A stretch of 57,381 bases of DNA from WRIS01 sp050945135 (GTDB lineage Bacteria > Actinomycetota > Coriobacteriia > Coriobacteriales > Eggerthellaceae): NCBI GenBank assembly GCA_050945135.1, contig JBMNSJ010000006.1:1-57381 (forward strand). Direction: 5' to 3'. The notes beneath the pieces are model-generated. The model saw nothing but the letters and a program-made list of their open reading frames with translations, was not told the DNA's origin and made no database searches. The position numbers were made by a program, and so were the translations under genes. Below are positions 18,110 through 27,381 of this stretch, in pieces; position 1 is the stretch's first letter; every line of letters begins with the position of its first letter.

Positions 18110-18892
18110 ATGAGGATTACCGAGATTCTCAACATGATACTGCCGTTTGTGTACGTGCTGGTATTCATTGCGATTATATGGTTCGTTGTCGAGTTGGTTA
18201 TGCTCGTAAGAAAAACCCGCGGGGTTGTCGATGATGTGCATAAAAAAATTGAGCCAACCCTCGATCACATCGAGAAGATTACTGCCGAGCTAGAGCCCGT
18301 GGTGCCAAAGATTGATCCTTTGGTTGATAGAGTTTCGCTCACTGTTGATGCCGCTAATCTTGAGATTATGCGCCTCGATCAAATTCTCGAAGATGTAACC
18401 GAGATAACCGATACCGTGTCTTCGGCTGCTACCGCTGTTGATACCGCGGCTAATGCACCAATAGAGCTAGTTTCTAATGTCACATCTAAAATTCGAAAAG
18501 CATTTAAGCCTTCACGTGCTAGCTCAGAATCAATTGCGCTTGGCGAAAAAAAGGTGTCAGAATCAGCGCAAGAAGCTGTTCAGGGTATTAAAGAAGCAGT
18601 AGCTGAGCAAGGTGCCGAGCAGCAAAAGCGCAAGGAAGCGCGTGAAGAGGCAAGTCAAGAAAAGAAAGCAAACGAGCAGGCGCTCAACGAAGCAGCCCAA
18701 AAAGTAGGCATTTCTGTCCTTTCTTCAATAGACGAAAGCTCTTTTCCAGGAACCGAAAGCAAGAAAAACCTAGGACAAGCTCAAGAAGATTCGAACGAGG
18801 GTGGGCAATACTTCACCTATGGCAAAAAGAGACAAAACAAGCCCAGGATGCGCCGAATCAAGCAACTGAAGAAAAACAATAGAAGAGAATAG
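18110..18892 (+). CDS. DUF948-like membrane-anchored coiled-coil protein
   Basis: Protein of 260 residues with GGAGGG 5 bases before the ATG. One membrane helix (about residues 9-33) is followed by a heptad-rich segment with repeats of the form (V/I)xP(K/T)(I/L)D (EPTLDHIEKI, EPVVPKIDPLVDRV), as in the DUF948/YtxG family of general-stress-like membrane proteins. Residues about 140-260 are highly charged and low complexity (Glu/Lys/Ala), ending in a very basic tail (KKRQNKPRMRRIKQ). No catalytic motif is visible. It sits 10 bases upstream of the AI-2E family permease. Function unknown; a scaffold or envelope stress role is only a guess. Confidence 0.65.
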   Translation: MRITEILNMILPFVYVLVFIAIIWFVVELVMLVRKTRGVVDDVHKKIEPTLDHIEKITAELEPVVPKIDPLVDRVSLTVDAANLEIMRLDQILEDVTEITDTVSSAATAVDTAANAPIELVSNVTSKIRKAFKPSRASSESIALGEKKVSESAQEAVQGIKEAVAEQGAEQQKRKEAREEASQEKKANEQALNEAAQKVGISVLSSIDESSFPGTESKKNLGQAQEDSNEGGQYFTYGKKRQNKPRMRRIKQLKKNNRRE

Positions 18893-18902
18893 ATAGCCAA
18901 CA

Positions 18903-20279
18903 ATGAAACCAAAAGCCTCTATGGCTTCGCATTCCGACCAATTAGATAAAGAAGCTCGAGCCCGAAAGAACTGCTTTCGTATATGGACCATTATAGGATC
19001 GATTATCCTGCTCTTGGGCCTGGGTTATGTCTTGAATATTCTCTCAATTCCTGTTGGAATCATTATTTGGACCACTATCCTTGTCTTTATCCTGCGTTCG
19101 CCAGTTAACTGGTTAGAAAAACGCGGGATAAATCGTGCAGCTGGAACGGCTCTTGCCTATGTTGCCATGGTCGTAGTTATCGGAGGAATTGGCTTACTCA
19201 TGTTCTCCCCGGCATTTGGCATTGGAGAGCAGTTTACTAACCTTATCGAAAGTGTTCCTGGATACATCAGCCAAATTTCCGATTGGTATTTTGATATCAC
19301 GGGTCAGTATGCAGGGTTTCTCGAAAACGAAACGGTGTCTACCTGGATTAACGATGCTGGCGCTGCCTTTGGCTCATGGGCAAGCGATATCGCCAAAAAC
19401 TCTGCCGATGGCTTAGTTGCAGTTGGCTCGACAGTTATTAACAGTTTCATGGTTATTGGTTTTGCTCTTGTTGTAGCGTTTTGGATTCTTATGGATTTAC
19501 CAGCAATCGGCCGTGAGTGCACACGTCTCATCGAGGGTCGTCATAGAGAAGATGCCCAGATGATGTATGTAACCTTCACGCGGGTAATGGGTGGGTACAT
19601 AAAGGCAACCTTGGTGCAGTGTGTGCTAATTGGTGTGGGCTGTGGTATTGCTTTTCAGATTTTGGGTCTTCCAAACGCAGCAGCGCTTGGCGGTATTGCC
19701 GGCCTCCTCAATATCATACCGGTCGTCGGTCCATGGCTTGGTGGCGCGCTTGCTGCCATTGTGGGAGTATTTATCAGCCCGTGGGTAGCTATTATTGCGC
19801 TTGCGCTTACCATCATTATTCAGCAGGTTATCTACACCTTCGTATCGCCAAAACTGATGGCTGATTCTGTTGACATTCACCCAGCACTCGTAATCTTGGG
19901 ACTTCTTGCAGGTTCTGCAATCGGTGGTGCGATGAATGGATTTATGGGAAGTCTTGTTGGTATGCTTGCCTCCATTCCTGCGGTGGCTGCAGGCAAGGCA
20001 ATTTTTGTGTATTACTACGAAAAGCGAATCAATAGAAGCATTGTTTCAGAAGATGGGGTGTTCTTCAAAGGAACGCCAAACCCGCGCTACGAAGGAAGCT
20101 ACGATCCTTTTACTGATGCCATTGCCTTTGTGCATCAGGAAGAGTCTGAGCAAGCTAGAAAGAAAACGGTGTCCTCGCAGCCAGACGATAAAGAGGGCGC
20201 ACCCGATAAAGCAGAAAAAGATAAGGTTGCAGAACAAAACAGTGCAGCCTCTAAAGATACCGAGAAAGACAGGCACTAA
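18903..20279 (+). CDS. AI-2E family transporter (permease)
   Basis: Protein of 458 residues. A hydrophilic N-terminus of about 25 residues is followed by about eight membrane helices in the AI-2E_transport (PerM/TqsA) pattern, including the conserved block GLLNIIPVVGPWLG and the later ADSVDIHPALVILGLLAG. Members move small organic molecules, sodium/protons or polyols; only a few transport autoinducer-2, so the name says little about the substrate. The C-terminal 90 residues are a charged low-complexity tail (Lys/Glu/Ser), a little like the tail of the upstream DUF948 protein. The stop overlaps the alaS start by one base (TAATG), so alaS is translated from this transcript. Confidence 0.8.
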   Translation: MKPKASMASHSDQLDKEARARKNCFRIWTIIGSIILLLGLGYVLNILSIPVGIIIWTTILVFILRSPVNWLEKRGINRAAGTALAYVAMVVVIGGIGLLMFSPAFGIGEQFTNLIESVPGYISQISDWYFDITGQYAGFLENETVSTWINDAGAAFGSWASDIAKNSADGLVAVGSTVINSFMVIGFALVVAFWILMDLPAIGRECTRLIEGRHREDAQMMYVTFTRVMGGYIKATLVQCVLIGVGCGIAFQILGLPNAAALGGIAGLLNIIPVVGPWLGGALAAIVGVFISPWVAIIALALTIIIQQVIYTFVSPKLMADSVDIHPALVILGLLAGSAIGGAMNGFMGSLVGMLASIPAVAAGKAIFVYYYEKRINRSIVSEDGVFFKGTPNPRYEGSYDPFTDAIAFVHQEESEQARKKTVSSQPDDKEGAPDKAEKDKVAEQNSAASKDTEKDRH

Positions 20280-22906
20280 TGGAATACTTGAGCACTGCAG
20301 AGATACGAGAGCGCTTCCTGCGCTATTTTGAGGAAAAGGGTAACAAAAGAATGCCCTCGTCCTCGCTTATTCCCGACGATCCATCAATGCTGTTAACAAG
20401 CGCGGGAATGGTTCAGTTCAAGCCGTATTTTCTTCAACAGAAAAAGCTTGAAGCGCCCTATCTTGGAACGACAACCGTTCAAAAATGCGTGCGTACAAAT
20501 GATATTGAGATTATTGGTACCACAGGCCGTCACCTGAGCTTCTTTGAGATGCTTGGTAATTTTAGCTTTGGCGCTTATTTTAAAAAGGAGATGTGCGCCT
20601 GGGCTTATGAGTTTTCGATTGATTACCTGGGTCTAGATCCAAATCTTATCTACTATACCGTGTTCGAAGACGACGACGAAACCATGGAAATCTGGAAAGA
20701 ACTCGGTATTCCTGAAGCCCATATTTCACGTCTTGGCGAAGAGGATAATTTTTGGAACGCGGGTCCAACGGGTCCTTGTGGGCCATGCTCTGAACTCTAC
20801 TATGATCGAGGCGAAGAGTTCGGTTGCGGGTCTGCCGATTGTGCGCCTGGTTGTGAGTGTGATCGCTTCCTTGAGTATTGGAATCTTGTTTTCACGCAGT
20901 ATGATCGCCAAGAGGATGGCTCCTTAGTTGGGCTTCCCAAAAAGAATATCGATACAGGTATGGGGCTCGAGCGTATTGCGTCAATTATTCAAGATGTTGC
21001 ATCTAATTACGAAACCGATGTCTTGGCAGGTTTACTTGCTGTTGGTGAATCTTTGTCAGGGAAACGATACCACGATGATCCGGACGTAGATTTGAGTCTC
21101 CGCATTATCGCAGATCATAGCAGGTCAGTAACCTTTATGATTGCCGATGGGGTGCTTCCGGCAAACGAAGGGCGCGGTTATGTTTTACGGCGTCTGCTTC
21201 GCCGAGCAGTTATGAAAGCGCACGCAATTGGCATTGAGGGCGCATTTTTGGGTACGTACGTTTGCGAGGTCATCAAGTTGATGGGTGATGCATATCCAGA
21301 AATTGTTGAGAACCGCGAGCTTATTTTACGAGTAGTTCTGTCTGAGGAAGAGCGTTTCGGCGCTACTTTGCGACAGGGACAGGCATATCTCGAAGAGGTG
21401 CTCGAAAAACAAAATGATACGATGCTCGGAGGCTTCGAAGCCTTCACTTTGCATGACACCTACGGTTTCCCTATCGAGGTTACCGAAGAGATAACTGCCG
21501 CACGTGGCATCACGGTTGATCGCGAGGGCTTTGCCCAGCATATGGCGGAGCAGAAAGCGCGTGCTCGTGCTCATGCAAAAGATTCAGATAAAGCCTGGTC
21601 AACCTATGGTGGAGTGATGAGTGAGCTCCTTGCCGAGTTGGGGCCAAGCGAATTCTCGGGATATCAAAAGCTTGAAGGCGAAATGAAGGTGCTCGCTTTG
21701 GTTTCGGAGGGAGCACGTGTTGATGCGCTCATCGAAGGCATGAAGGGCGAGTTGCTGGGCGATGTAAGTCCTTTCTACGCAGAAAAGGGCGGTCAAGTCG
21801 GAGATACTGGAAGAATGTATGCACAAGACCTCGAACTTGAGGTTGTCGATACCCAAGAGCCCGAAAAGGGGCTCATTGCACATTCTGTTGTGGTCAAAAA
21901 AGGTACCGTGCATTCTGGAGATAGTATTTTTGCCGCCGTTGATGCAACGCGTAGAATTCGAATAAGCCGAAACCATACCGCAACCCACATTTTGCATTGG
22001 GCGCTGCGTACGGTGCTCGGAGAGCATGTTAAGCAGGCAGGAAGTTTGGTGTCGCCAAATCGACTTCGTTTCGACTTCACCCACTTCGAAGCTATGACGC
22101 CAGAGCAAATTGCCGAGGTGGAGCGCCTGTCAAACGAGAAGATTATGGAAAACCATCGAGTCCGTTCGTATGAGACCTCGATCACCTCGGCGCGTGAAGC
22201 CGGAGTCGTAGCCCTCTTTGGAGAAAAATACGGGGATTATGTTCGCGTTCTCGATATTGAAGATTTCTCTCAGGAGCTTTGCGGCGGAACCCACGTTGAA
22301 GCCACCGGTGAGATTGGTTTCACGAAGATTTCAAGTGAGTCAAGTGTGGGGGCAAACCTGAGACGTATAGAGGCTGTCACCAGCTATGATGCATTAGAGC
22401 TTATGAATAAAGTTGAGGCGGAACTCAAAGAAACTGCGGGCATACTCAAGGTGCCTTTGTTTGATGTAAGTGAGAGATCTGCAGCTAATGTTCGCGCAAT
22501 GAAAGATGTTGGCGGAAAAGAAAAGCGTCGCAAAGAATTCGTTGCCGATGACAGCATTAATGCACTTATTGATTCTGCTATCGATGTTGGTTACCCGCTT
22601 GTCATCGCAAATGTTGGTAAAGCGCAGGTAAACGGATTACGCCACGCTTGGGATATTCTTAAGGCACGACTTGATGCGCCAGGCGCTTGTGTGCTTGCTG
22701 CCGATAATGAAGGTACGCCTATTTTGCTGGCAGCTGCCACGCCAGAGGCAATAGAGGCTGGCTTTGATGCGGGGCAAGTTATTAAGAAGATATCGCCTGC
22801 CATCAAAGGTGGCGGCGGCGGTAAAGCTGCCATGGCACAAGCAGGAGGAAAAGATATCAGCGGCTTGGACAATGCATTAGCTGAAGCTAGAAGTATGTTC
22901 AGTTAG
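20279..22906 (+). CDS. alaS: Alanyl-tRNA synthetase
   Basis: Protein of 875 residues, full length. Class II catalytic core at the N-terminus (PSSSLIPDDPSMLLTSAGM, then KCVRTNDIE and GPTGPCGPCSEL). The editing domain carries the zinc motifs RNHTATHILH and CGGTHVEATGE, which clear mischarged Ser and Gly. The C-terminal C-Ala domain ends with a glycine-rich stretch (GGGGGKAAMAQAGGKD), as is usual for oligomerisation and tRNA binding. It lacks its own leader, with a one-base overlap with the upstream permease gene, so there is no room for a T-box. A short Cys-rich insertion (CGSADCAPGCECD) near residue 185 is a normal feature of many AlaRS proteins. Confidence 0.97.
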   Translation: MEYLSTAEIRERFLRYFEEKGNKRMPSSSLIPDDPSMLLTSAGMVQFKPYFLQQKKLEAPYLGTTTVQKCVRTNDIEIIGTTGRHLSFFEMLGNFSFGAYFKKEMCAWAYEFSIDYLGLDPNLIYYTVFEDDDETMEIWKELGIPEAHISRLGEEDNFWNAGPTGPCGPCSELYYDRGEEFGCGSADCAPGCECDRFLEYWNLVFTQYDRQEDGSLVGLPKKNIDTGMGLERIASIIQDVASNYETDVLAGLLAVGESLSGKRYHDDPDVDLSLRIIADHSRSVTFMIADGVLPANEGRGYVLRRLLRRAVMKAHAIGIEGAFLGTYVCEVIKLMGDAYPEIVENRELILRVVLSEEERFGATLRQGQAYLEEVLEKQNDTMLGGFEAFTLHDTYGFPIEVTEEITAARGITVDREGFAQHMAEQKARARAHAKDSDKAWSTYGGVMSELLAELGPSEFSGYQKLEGEMKVLALVSEGARVDALIEGMKGELLGDVSPFYAEKGGQVGDTGRMYAQDLELEVVDTQEPEKGLIAHSVVVKKGTVHSGDSIFAAVDATRRIRISRNHTATHILHWALRTVLGEHVKQAGSLVSPNRLRFDFTHFEAMTPEQIAEVERLSNEKIMENHRVRSYETSITSAREAGVVALFGEKYGDYVRVLDIEDFSQELCGGTHVEATGEIGFTKISSESSVGANLRRIEAVTSYDALELMNKVEAELKETAGILKVPLFDVSERSAANVRAMKDVGGKEKRRKEFVADDSINALIDSAIDVGYPLVIANVGKAQVNGLRHAWDILKARLDAPGACVLAADNEGTPILLAAATPEAIEAGFDAGQVIKKISPAIKGGGGGKAAMAQAGGKDISGLDNALAEARSMFS

Positions 22907-22924
22907 GATATAAGCAAGATTCTC

Positions 22925-23341
22925 GTGCGGGTAATGGCGCTCGACATAGGTCAGGTCAGGGTGGGTGTCGCAATAAGCGATCCTGAAGAACGTGTTGCAA
23001 GCCCCCTCTGCGTACTTCCTGCTCAGGAGGTTATATCACTCGCTCCTTCGTTCAGGCGCGTTCTCGAAGATTGGGAGCCGGAGCTCTTCGTGTGCGGATT
23101 GCCCTACACTCTTAGTCATTCACGTGGCCCTCAGGCGCAGGCGGTTATGGATGCCGCTCAAAAGATAAGCGCCGCCTGCAACATTCCTCACGTTTTTGTT
23201 GATGAGCGTCTCAGCTCTCAAGAAGCGAAACGGAATTTGCGTGAAAAGGGAATGAGCGAGAAGGAAATGCGGGGAAAAATAGATATGATAGCCGCGAGCC
23301 TTTTCCTGCAGACTTGGCTTGATGCGCGCAAAGCGCTCTAA
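22925..23341 (+). CDS. ruvX: RuvX/YqgF family Holliday-junction resolvase-like nuclease
   Basis: Protein of 138 residues of RNase-H fold. The GTG start at 22925 gives the family N-terminus MRVMALDIGQVRVGVAISD; the ATG at 22934 would cut the first strand. Acidic catalytic positions are visible: Asp in LDIG, Glu in DWEPELFVCGLP, and Asp in the late IDMIAAS motif; VDERLSSQEA is conserved. Homologues process 16S rRNA precursors and may resolve recombination junctions. It sits between alaS and mltG, the conserved order in many Gram-positive bacteria, with short gaps on both sides. Confidence 0.9.
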   Translation: MRVMALDIGQVRVGVAISDPEERVASPLCVLPAQEVISLAPSFRRVLEDWEPELFVCGLPYTLSHSRGPQAQAVMDAAQKISAACNIPHVFVDERLSSQEAKRNLREKGMSEKEMRGKIDMIAASLFLQTWLDARKAL

Positions 23342-23359
23342 AGTATTTGAAAGGAAGAC

Positions 23360-24493
23360 ATGCCTTCTCGTAAGAAAATCACCTACTCTTCGCGTCCAAA
23401 TCACGCTGCCCGTTCAGCGCACGCGAAAGGTGCCCGTCAGTTTAAGACTTATGACACAAGCCATATCCGTCCCAAAAAGAGCAAGGGTCCGATTATTTTC
23501 GGCGTTGTTCTTGCCTTGGTTGTGCTTGGCCTTCTTGTGTGGGGAGGCAGTTCTTTACTGAAAAGCTGTAGTGCTGCAACTTTAGCCGAGGGAGAAAGCG
23601 TAGAAGTGGTAATTCCTGAGGAGTCAGGCGCTTCAAGCATCGGAACTATTTTGGCTGAACATGGGGTAATCGCAAGTTCGAACGAGTTTGTGAGCAGAGT
23701 CACCGAGCTTGGCGTTACCGGTGAGCTTAAACCAGGAACCTATACCTTTACTGGGGGAATGACTCTCGATGAGGTGATTAGCGTTCTCCGTGTTGGACCA
23801 GGTGGTACAGGTAAAACTTTCACTATACCTGAAGGGTATACCATGGCTTTGACGGCAGATCGTGTCGAAGAGGCCTATGAGGGTAAGATCAGCGCAGAAG
23901 AATTCCTTGCCTGTGCTCAAAATGCGTCAGCCTATAAAGATGATTATCCATTCGTGGCTCAGGCTTACGATAATTCTTTGGAAGGATTCCTCTTTCCTAA
24001 AACGTATCCAGTTCAAAGTAATGCGAGTGCTGATGCAGTCGTGCGCATGATGCTAGACCAATATCAGATAGAAATAGAAGCACTCGATTTTTCATATGCT
24101 GAATCAAAGGGTTTGTCCAATTATGAGGTTTTGATTTTGGCTTCGATTATCGAGAAGGAAGCAACGCAAAGTAATCGAGCAACTGTTTCTTCGGTATTCT
24201 ATAACCGTCTTGCCACTGACATGCCACTGCAAAGTGATGCTACCACCGCCTATGTGGTCAAGCGCGATCCTACGGCAGATGATATAGCTCAAGACAACAC
24301 TCCGTATTCGACTTATAACAACCCAGGTCTTCCTCCGGGGCCCATATGTTCACCAGGTCTTGAATGTCTGAAGGCGGCGTGCGAGCCTGAGCAGACCAGC
24401 TATTACTACTTTTACTTTAAAGAAGTCGACGGTGAACTGAAGTATTACTTCAGTGAGACCTATGAAGAACACAACGCCGCAATCTTCTCTTGA
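23360..24493 (+). CDS. mltG: Endolytic murein transglycosylase MltG (YceG-like)
   Basis: Protein of 377 residues with AAGGA before the ATG. A basic N-terminal cytoplasmic segment (about 45 residues) precedes one membrane helix (VVLALVVLGLLVWGG). The LysM-like part (TFTIPEGYT) and the catalytic YceG domain follow, with the active-site glutamate in LILASIIEKEA and the substrate block NRL-xx-DMPLQSDATTAY and NTYxx-like PYSTYNNPGLPPGPI. MltG cuts nascent peptidoglycan strands and sets their length. It sits in the alaS-ruvX-mltG run. Start and length look normal. Confidence 0.93.
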   Translation: MPSRKKITYSSRPNHAARSAHAKGARQFKTYDTSHIRPKKSKGPIIFGVVLALVVLGLLVWGGSSLLKSCSAATLAEGESVEVVIPEESGASSIGTILAEHGVIASSNEFVSRVTELGVTGELKPGTYTFTGGMTLDEVISVLRVGPGGTGKTFTIPEGYTMALTADRVEEAYEGKISAEEFLACAQNASAYKDDYPFVAQAYDNSLEGFLFPKTYPVQSNASADAVVRMMLDQYQIEIEALDFSYAESKGLSNYEVLILASIIEKEATQSNRATVSSVFYNRLATDMPLQSDATTAYVVKRDPTADDIAQDNTPYSTYNNPGLPPGPICSPGLECLKAACEPEQTSYYYFYFKEVDGELKYYFSETYEEHNAAIFS

Positions 24494-24519
24494 TGAGCGT
24501 GATGAAGAGGGGATAGACG

Positions 24520-25107
24520 ATGGCTTTTCTAGAGCCGGATAGGTATTTTTCGCGCATTAGCAAGATTGATATCGCTAAAGACATCATTGCTCATGGCTAT
24601 GAGAACGTGCTGTTGGATATCGACAATACCATTCTCACGCGCGATACGCATGAGATTCCTCGAGACATTGGTTTGTGGCTTGCGATGGCCAGAAACGAGG
24701 GAATCACCTTTTGCCTTCTTTCAAACAATTGGCATGAAGGAGTACACGAGCTTGCCCGAAAGCTTGATTTGCCCATCGTATCCCACGCAGTTAAGCCTCT
24801 GCCGCCAGCTTATTTTATGGCGCTAGGCAAGATTGAGGGTAAGAGGAAAAATACTCTCATGATTGGTGATCAGTTGATTACCGATGTAATTGGTGCACAT
24901 CTGCTTGGGATGAAGGCATATTTGGTCTGTCCTTTGGTTGAAGCCGACCTTAAGCACACCTTGCTTTTACGTAACGTGGAAAACGCTCTTATTGGGCATA
25001 TGCAGCCAGAAGGAAGCACGTCGTGCGAGACTCTTTCTTCTGAAGCGAAGACGCTTGCTCAAAGCTCGCTGTCAGGAGAGGAGAGCTTATGCCAGAAAAA
25101 CTCCTGA
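24520..25107 (+). CDS. yqeG: YqeG-family HAD phosphatase
   Basis: Protein of 195 residues. HAD subfamily IIIA motifs: motif I NVLLDIDNTI with the nucleophile Asp, motif II LLSNN, Lys in SHAVKPLPPAYF, and motif III MIGDQLITDVIGA. Related proteins dephosphorylate phosphatidylglycerophosphate or unknown small molecules. In Bacillus, yqeG lies next to an aroE gene, and here too it runs into an aroE-like gene with a 19-base overlap. The C-terminal 45 residues (after NALIG) are Ser/Glu-rich and not conserved. Confidence 0.85.
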   Translation: MAFLEPDRYFSRISKIDIAKDIIAHGYENVLLDIDNTILTRDTHEIPRDIGLWLAMARNEGITFCLLSNNWHEGVHELARKLDLPIVSHAVKPLPPAYFMALGKIEGKRKNTLMIGDQLITDVIGAHLLGMKAYLVCPLVEADLKHTLLLRNVENALIGHMQPEGSTSCETLSSEAKTLAQSSLSGEESLCQKNS

Positions 25108-25817
25108 TTGTTGGCTCAAGTGATGCTATACGCGCTCAAGAAGAGAGCTATCTTTCATTTTTTGCTTCGAAGAACCTTGACTGGACTTGTGAGCTTGTTG
25201 AAGAACTGGATGAAGCTTCGGTAAAAGAGCTCATTGAGAAGCGAGCGTATTCTGCTGCCGTTTTCGATAATCCTTACAAAGAGCTCGCATTTGAATGTGC
25301 CGACATCAAAGCTGCATCAGCGAAGTTGGCGTTTGGGGCTGATTTGCTTGTGCGTAAAGACAAGGTTCTGCTCGCCTATAAGACTGCGGGTAGTTCGCGT
25401 TTGGCTCTTGCTGTTTCTGAGGGTGTGGATGTCAAGGATGCACTTGTGTTGGTTGCGGGCCATGGACCAGATGCCCTTGGCGATGTTTTTCGGGCTTCGC
25501 TTTATGGGGCACGGAAAGTCGTGTTTGTTTCCGATAATAAACAGGAGGCAAAACGCCGCCTTCGCGCATTTGTTACCGAATTTGGCAAACTCGCTTATGC
25601 CACGATTGATCTTCCGCCCGCAAACGAAGAACAGCGGAGTTTTCGTGAGGCATACGACGATACAGCCTTCTCTTTTGGAAGCTTTCGCACGTCAACGAAT
25701 ATATTTAATGATGCAGATGTGATTGTCGATTATCGGGAAGAGCCTCATCCGCGTCTTGCGCAGGCAAGCGCCCATTCCGTCCAAGAAGTTCTCGCTGATA
25801 TTTTCGAGCTCGATTAA
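25089..25817 (+). CDS. Shikimate dehydrogenase-like protein, probably inactive
   Basis: Protein of 242 residues, a little short for AroE (about 270). The AroE pattern is visible in order. DNPYKELAFE corresponds to the NVTIPHKEA block and keeps the catalytic lysine (Lys64). LLVRKDKVLLAYKTAG corresponds to NTxxxDGxLxGYNTDG, but the catalytic aspartate position is Ala100. The NADP-binding loop GAGGA is replaced by GHGPDA. The serine pair for shikimate (HSLSP) is also missing. The fold is probably kept, but dehydrogenase activity is unlikely. It overlaps yqeG by 19 bases, and aroC-aroK-aroB lie 1.9 kb downstream. A regulatory or structural role, or decay after another aroE took over, are possible. 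Confidence 0.6.
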   Translation: MPEKLLIVGSSDAIRAQEESYLSFFASKNLDWTCELVEELDEASVKELIEKRAYSAAVFDNPYKELAFECADIKAASAKLAFGADLLVRKDKVLLAYKTAGSSRLALAVSEGVDVKDALVLVAGHGPDALGDVFRASLYGARKVVFVSDNKQEAKRRLRAFVTEFGKLAYATIDLPPANEEQRSFREAYDDTAFSFGSFRTSTNIFNDADVIVDYREEPHPRLAQASAHSVQEVLADIFELD

Positions 25818-25931
25818 ACTTCGGTCTAGCTCAGTTCGGTGAGGCAAAGAAGTGCCACGAAGACTTGCGAGCTATGTCGTGTTTCGGCGTGAGTTGCTTC
25901 TGAAAGGACTCGCGGGCATCTCCAAGCTCAA

Positions 25932-26357
25932 TTAAGCTCCCGTATAAGCATCTTCTTTTCCGTGCGAAAAATTATGAGATGAAAGCCAAGCTTGCTCATC
26001 TGCATTTTCGGCTATATCGATGCGTTCGACCCTGAAGATAACAGGTCGCGTACCATCGTTGCAGCACGCAATCATAAGCCGATCATCGTTGGTCCATCCG
26101 CGCATAATCGAGCCACCTTGCAAGGCGGTGTAGATATAACGGCTGATGCAGTCCCAGGCTTCAGCGCAGGGAAAGGCTGGATCTAAATCGCGTCCAAAAT
26201 GCCAAAAGTCATCTTTTCCGTCTTGGCGATCGAATAGGAATTCTTGCCCCACCTCAAAGCAGGGGCAAGCACCGCTTTCTGGATTAGCTAAATACTCGCG
26301 CTGCAAATCGGAGTAGCATTTTTTATCAATTACTGTCACCTTGCATTGATGCTTCAT
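25932..26357 (-). CDS. TIGR04076 family protein
   Basis: Protein of 141 residues. The pattern (CKVTVIDKKCYSDL, CPCFEVGQEF, CAEAWDCISRYIYTALQGG and the late DGTRPVIFRVERI) matches the small TIGR04076 family found in many anaerobes, often beside uncharacterised redox proteins. Several conserved cysteines suggest metal or redox chemistry, but no activity is established. It is a lone minus-strand gene between plus-strand operons; the intergenic 25818-25931 holds no clear terminator. Confidence 0.75.
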   Translation of the reverse strand: MKHQCKVTVIDKKCYSDLQREYLANPESGACPCFEVGQEFLFDRQDGKDDFWHFGRDLDPAFPCAEAWDCISRYIYTALQGGSIMRGWTNDDRLMIACCNDGTRPVIFRVERIDIAENADEQAWLSSHNFSHGKEDAYTGA

Positions 26358-26688
26358 TGAGGACTCCTTTATTCCTGTCTTAGCTTATCTCTTTGTTTTG
26401 TTACTAGCTTTGCCTTGCGACCTGGTTTCTTTCGAGATGTGCGGAATTTTTCTTCAGGGCTTATTTTGCACTGCTACTATAGTTTAGCTGGGCGAGCTAT
26501 GCCGTGTCACGATAAAGCTAGTTTTCGTTTCCTTGTCGCATCATGATTGACTGGGCTCTGTTTCAGTGCGGCATCGCGATATTTGGTGTGCGGCGCGGTG
26601 ACACCTCGAAAATTGAAGCTCTGTCGTCTTGGTGACACATAGATATGTGGCTTCACGCTGATATGTCAGGGGTCTGTCTATCTACTTT

Positions 26689-26712
26689 TGCCATATAGGG
26701 GTCGCGATGGCA
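26689..26712. repeat. Solitary hairpin of the CTAGGGG-loop family
   Basis: Stem TGCCAT (26689-26694) / ATGGCA (26707-26712) around a 12-base loop ATAGGGGTCGCG. The TAGGGGTC core is shared with the cluster at 33258-33533 while the stem differs. A further degenerate copy (GATA ... CAGGGGTCTG ... TATC) lies at 26660-26682. Confidence 0.45.
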
Positions 26713-27159
26713 CAAAAAGCCTTCCGCTTGCAATTACTCCGGGAAACGTAGCTCATATTGGGACTTCGGGATTCAGCCTTTATGTATTTCGCCTGTTCAC
26801 AGAAAGAAGTCTGTCGCTCCACCCGTTTGGCAGGTGCAAATGCTGCAAGTGAAACGCTTTTCTTTCCATAAAGTGGGGAAAACGCACGAAGTAAAAAAGC
26901 GATGAGCGAGGTGAGCGTATTTTCCCGGCATCCATTTAGGCATAATCGAACCCCCTAAGTACTCGAACTCGTCTTCTCGCAGTACAAAATTGCGATAGCT
27001 TACACATCTCAGGGCGGTTGGAGGCTCATTTAAGAGTTTGCCGAAACGGCATTTTGAATATCGGCTGGTCAGAGCGGGTCTGCTCATTTTCTAGCTTCTT
27101 TGAACAGTAAGCAATCGCAGTTTCGTACTTAAAAACCTGCAGATTTGCTAAGTTCACGC

Positions 27160-27381
27160 GTACCGTGCTACCCCCGCGCGCCTGCGCTCTCAGCCAAACC
27201 CACACGCAACGTGTGCCCCGCGCGTCCGCACACACGTCCGAACTCGCACGCAGCGTACGTTCCATCCTCGCATCCGCACGCCGTTGACCAGGCACTTCTC
27301 TCAGCGCCCCATCCAAACTCGCCCGTACCGTGCTACCCCCGCGCGCCTGCGCTCTCAGCCAAACCCGCACGCAGCGTGCCG
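27160..27381 (+). repeat. C-rich direct repeat island upstream of aroC
   Basis: A 43-base sequence beginning CGTACCGTGCTACCCCCGCG occurs twice, at about 27160 and 27325 (offset 165 bases), and both copies continue into ACGCA(A/G)CGTG after one differing base. A shorter partial copy of the end (CGCACGCAGCGT) lies between them near 27245. The plus strand from 27160 to about 27540 is very rich in C and much poorer in G, unlike the flanks. No protein reading frame here looks real. It could act as a Rho-loading-type region or be a relic of an imported element; I do not recognise it. Confidence 0.6.

Noticed and set aside
26797..27087. Hypothetical 96-residue protein on the minus strand
   Set aside because: No recognisable domain, poor start and unusual composition; probably chance or decayed.
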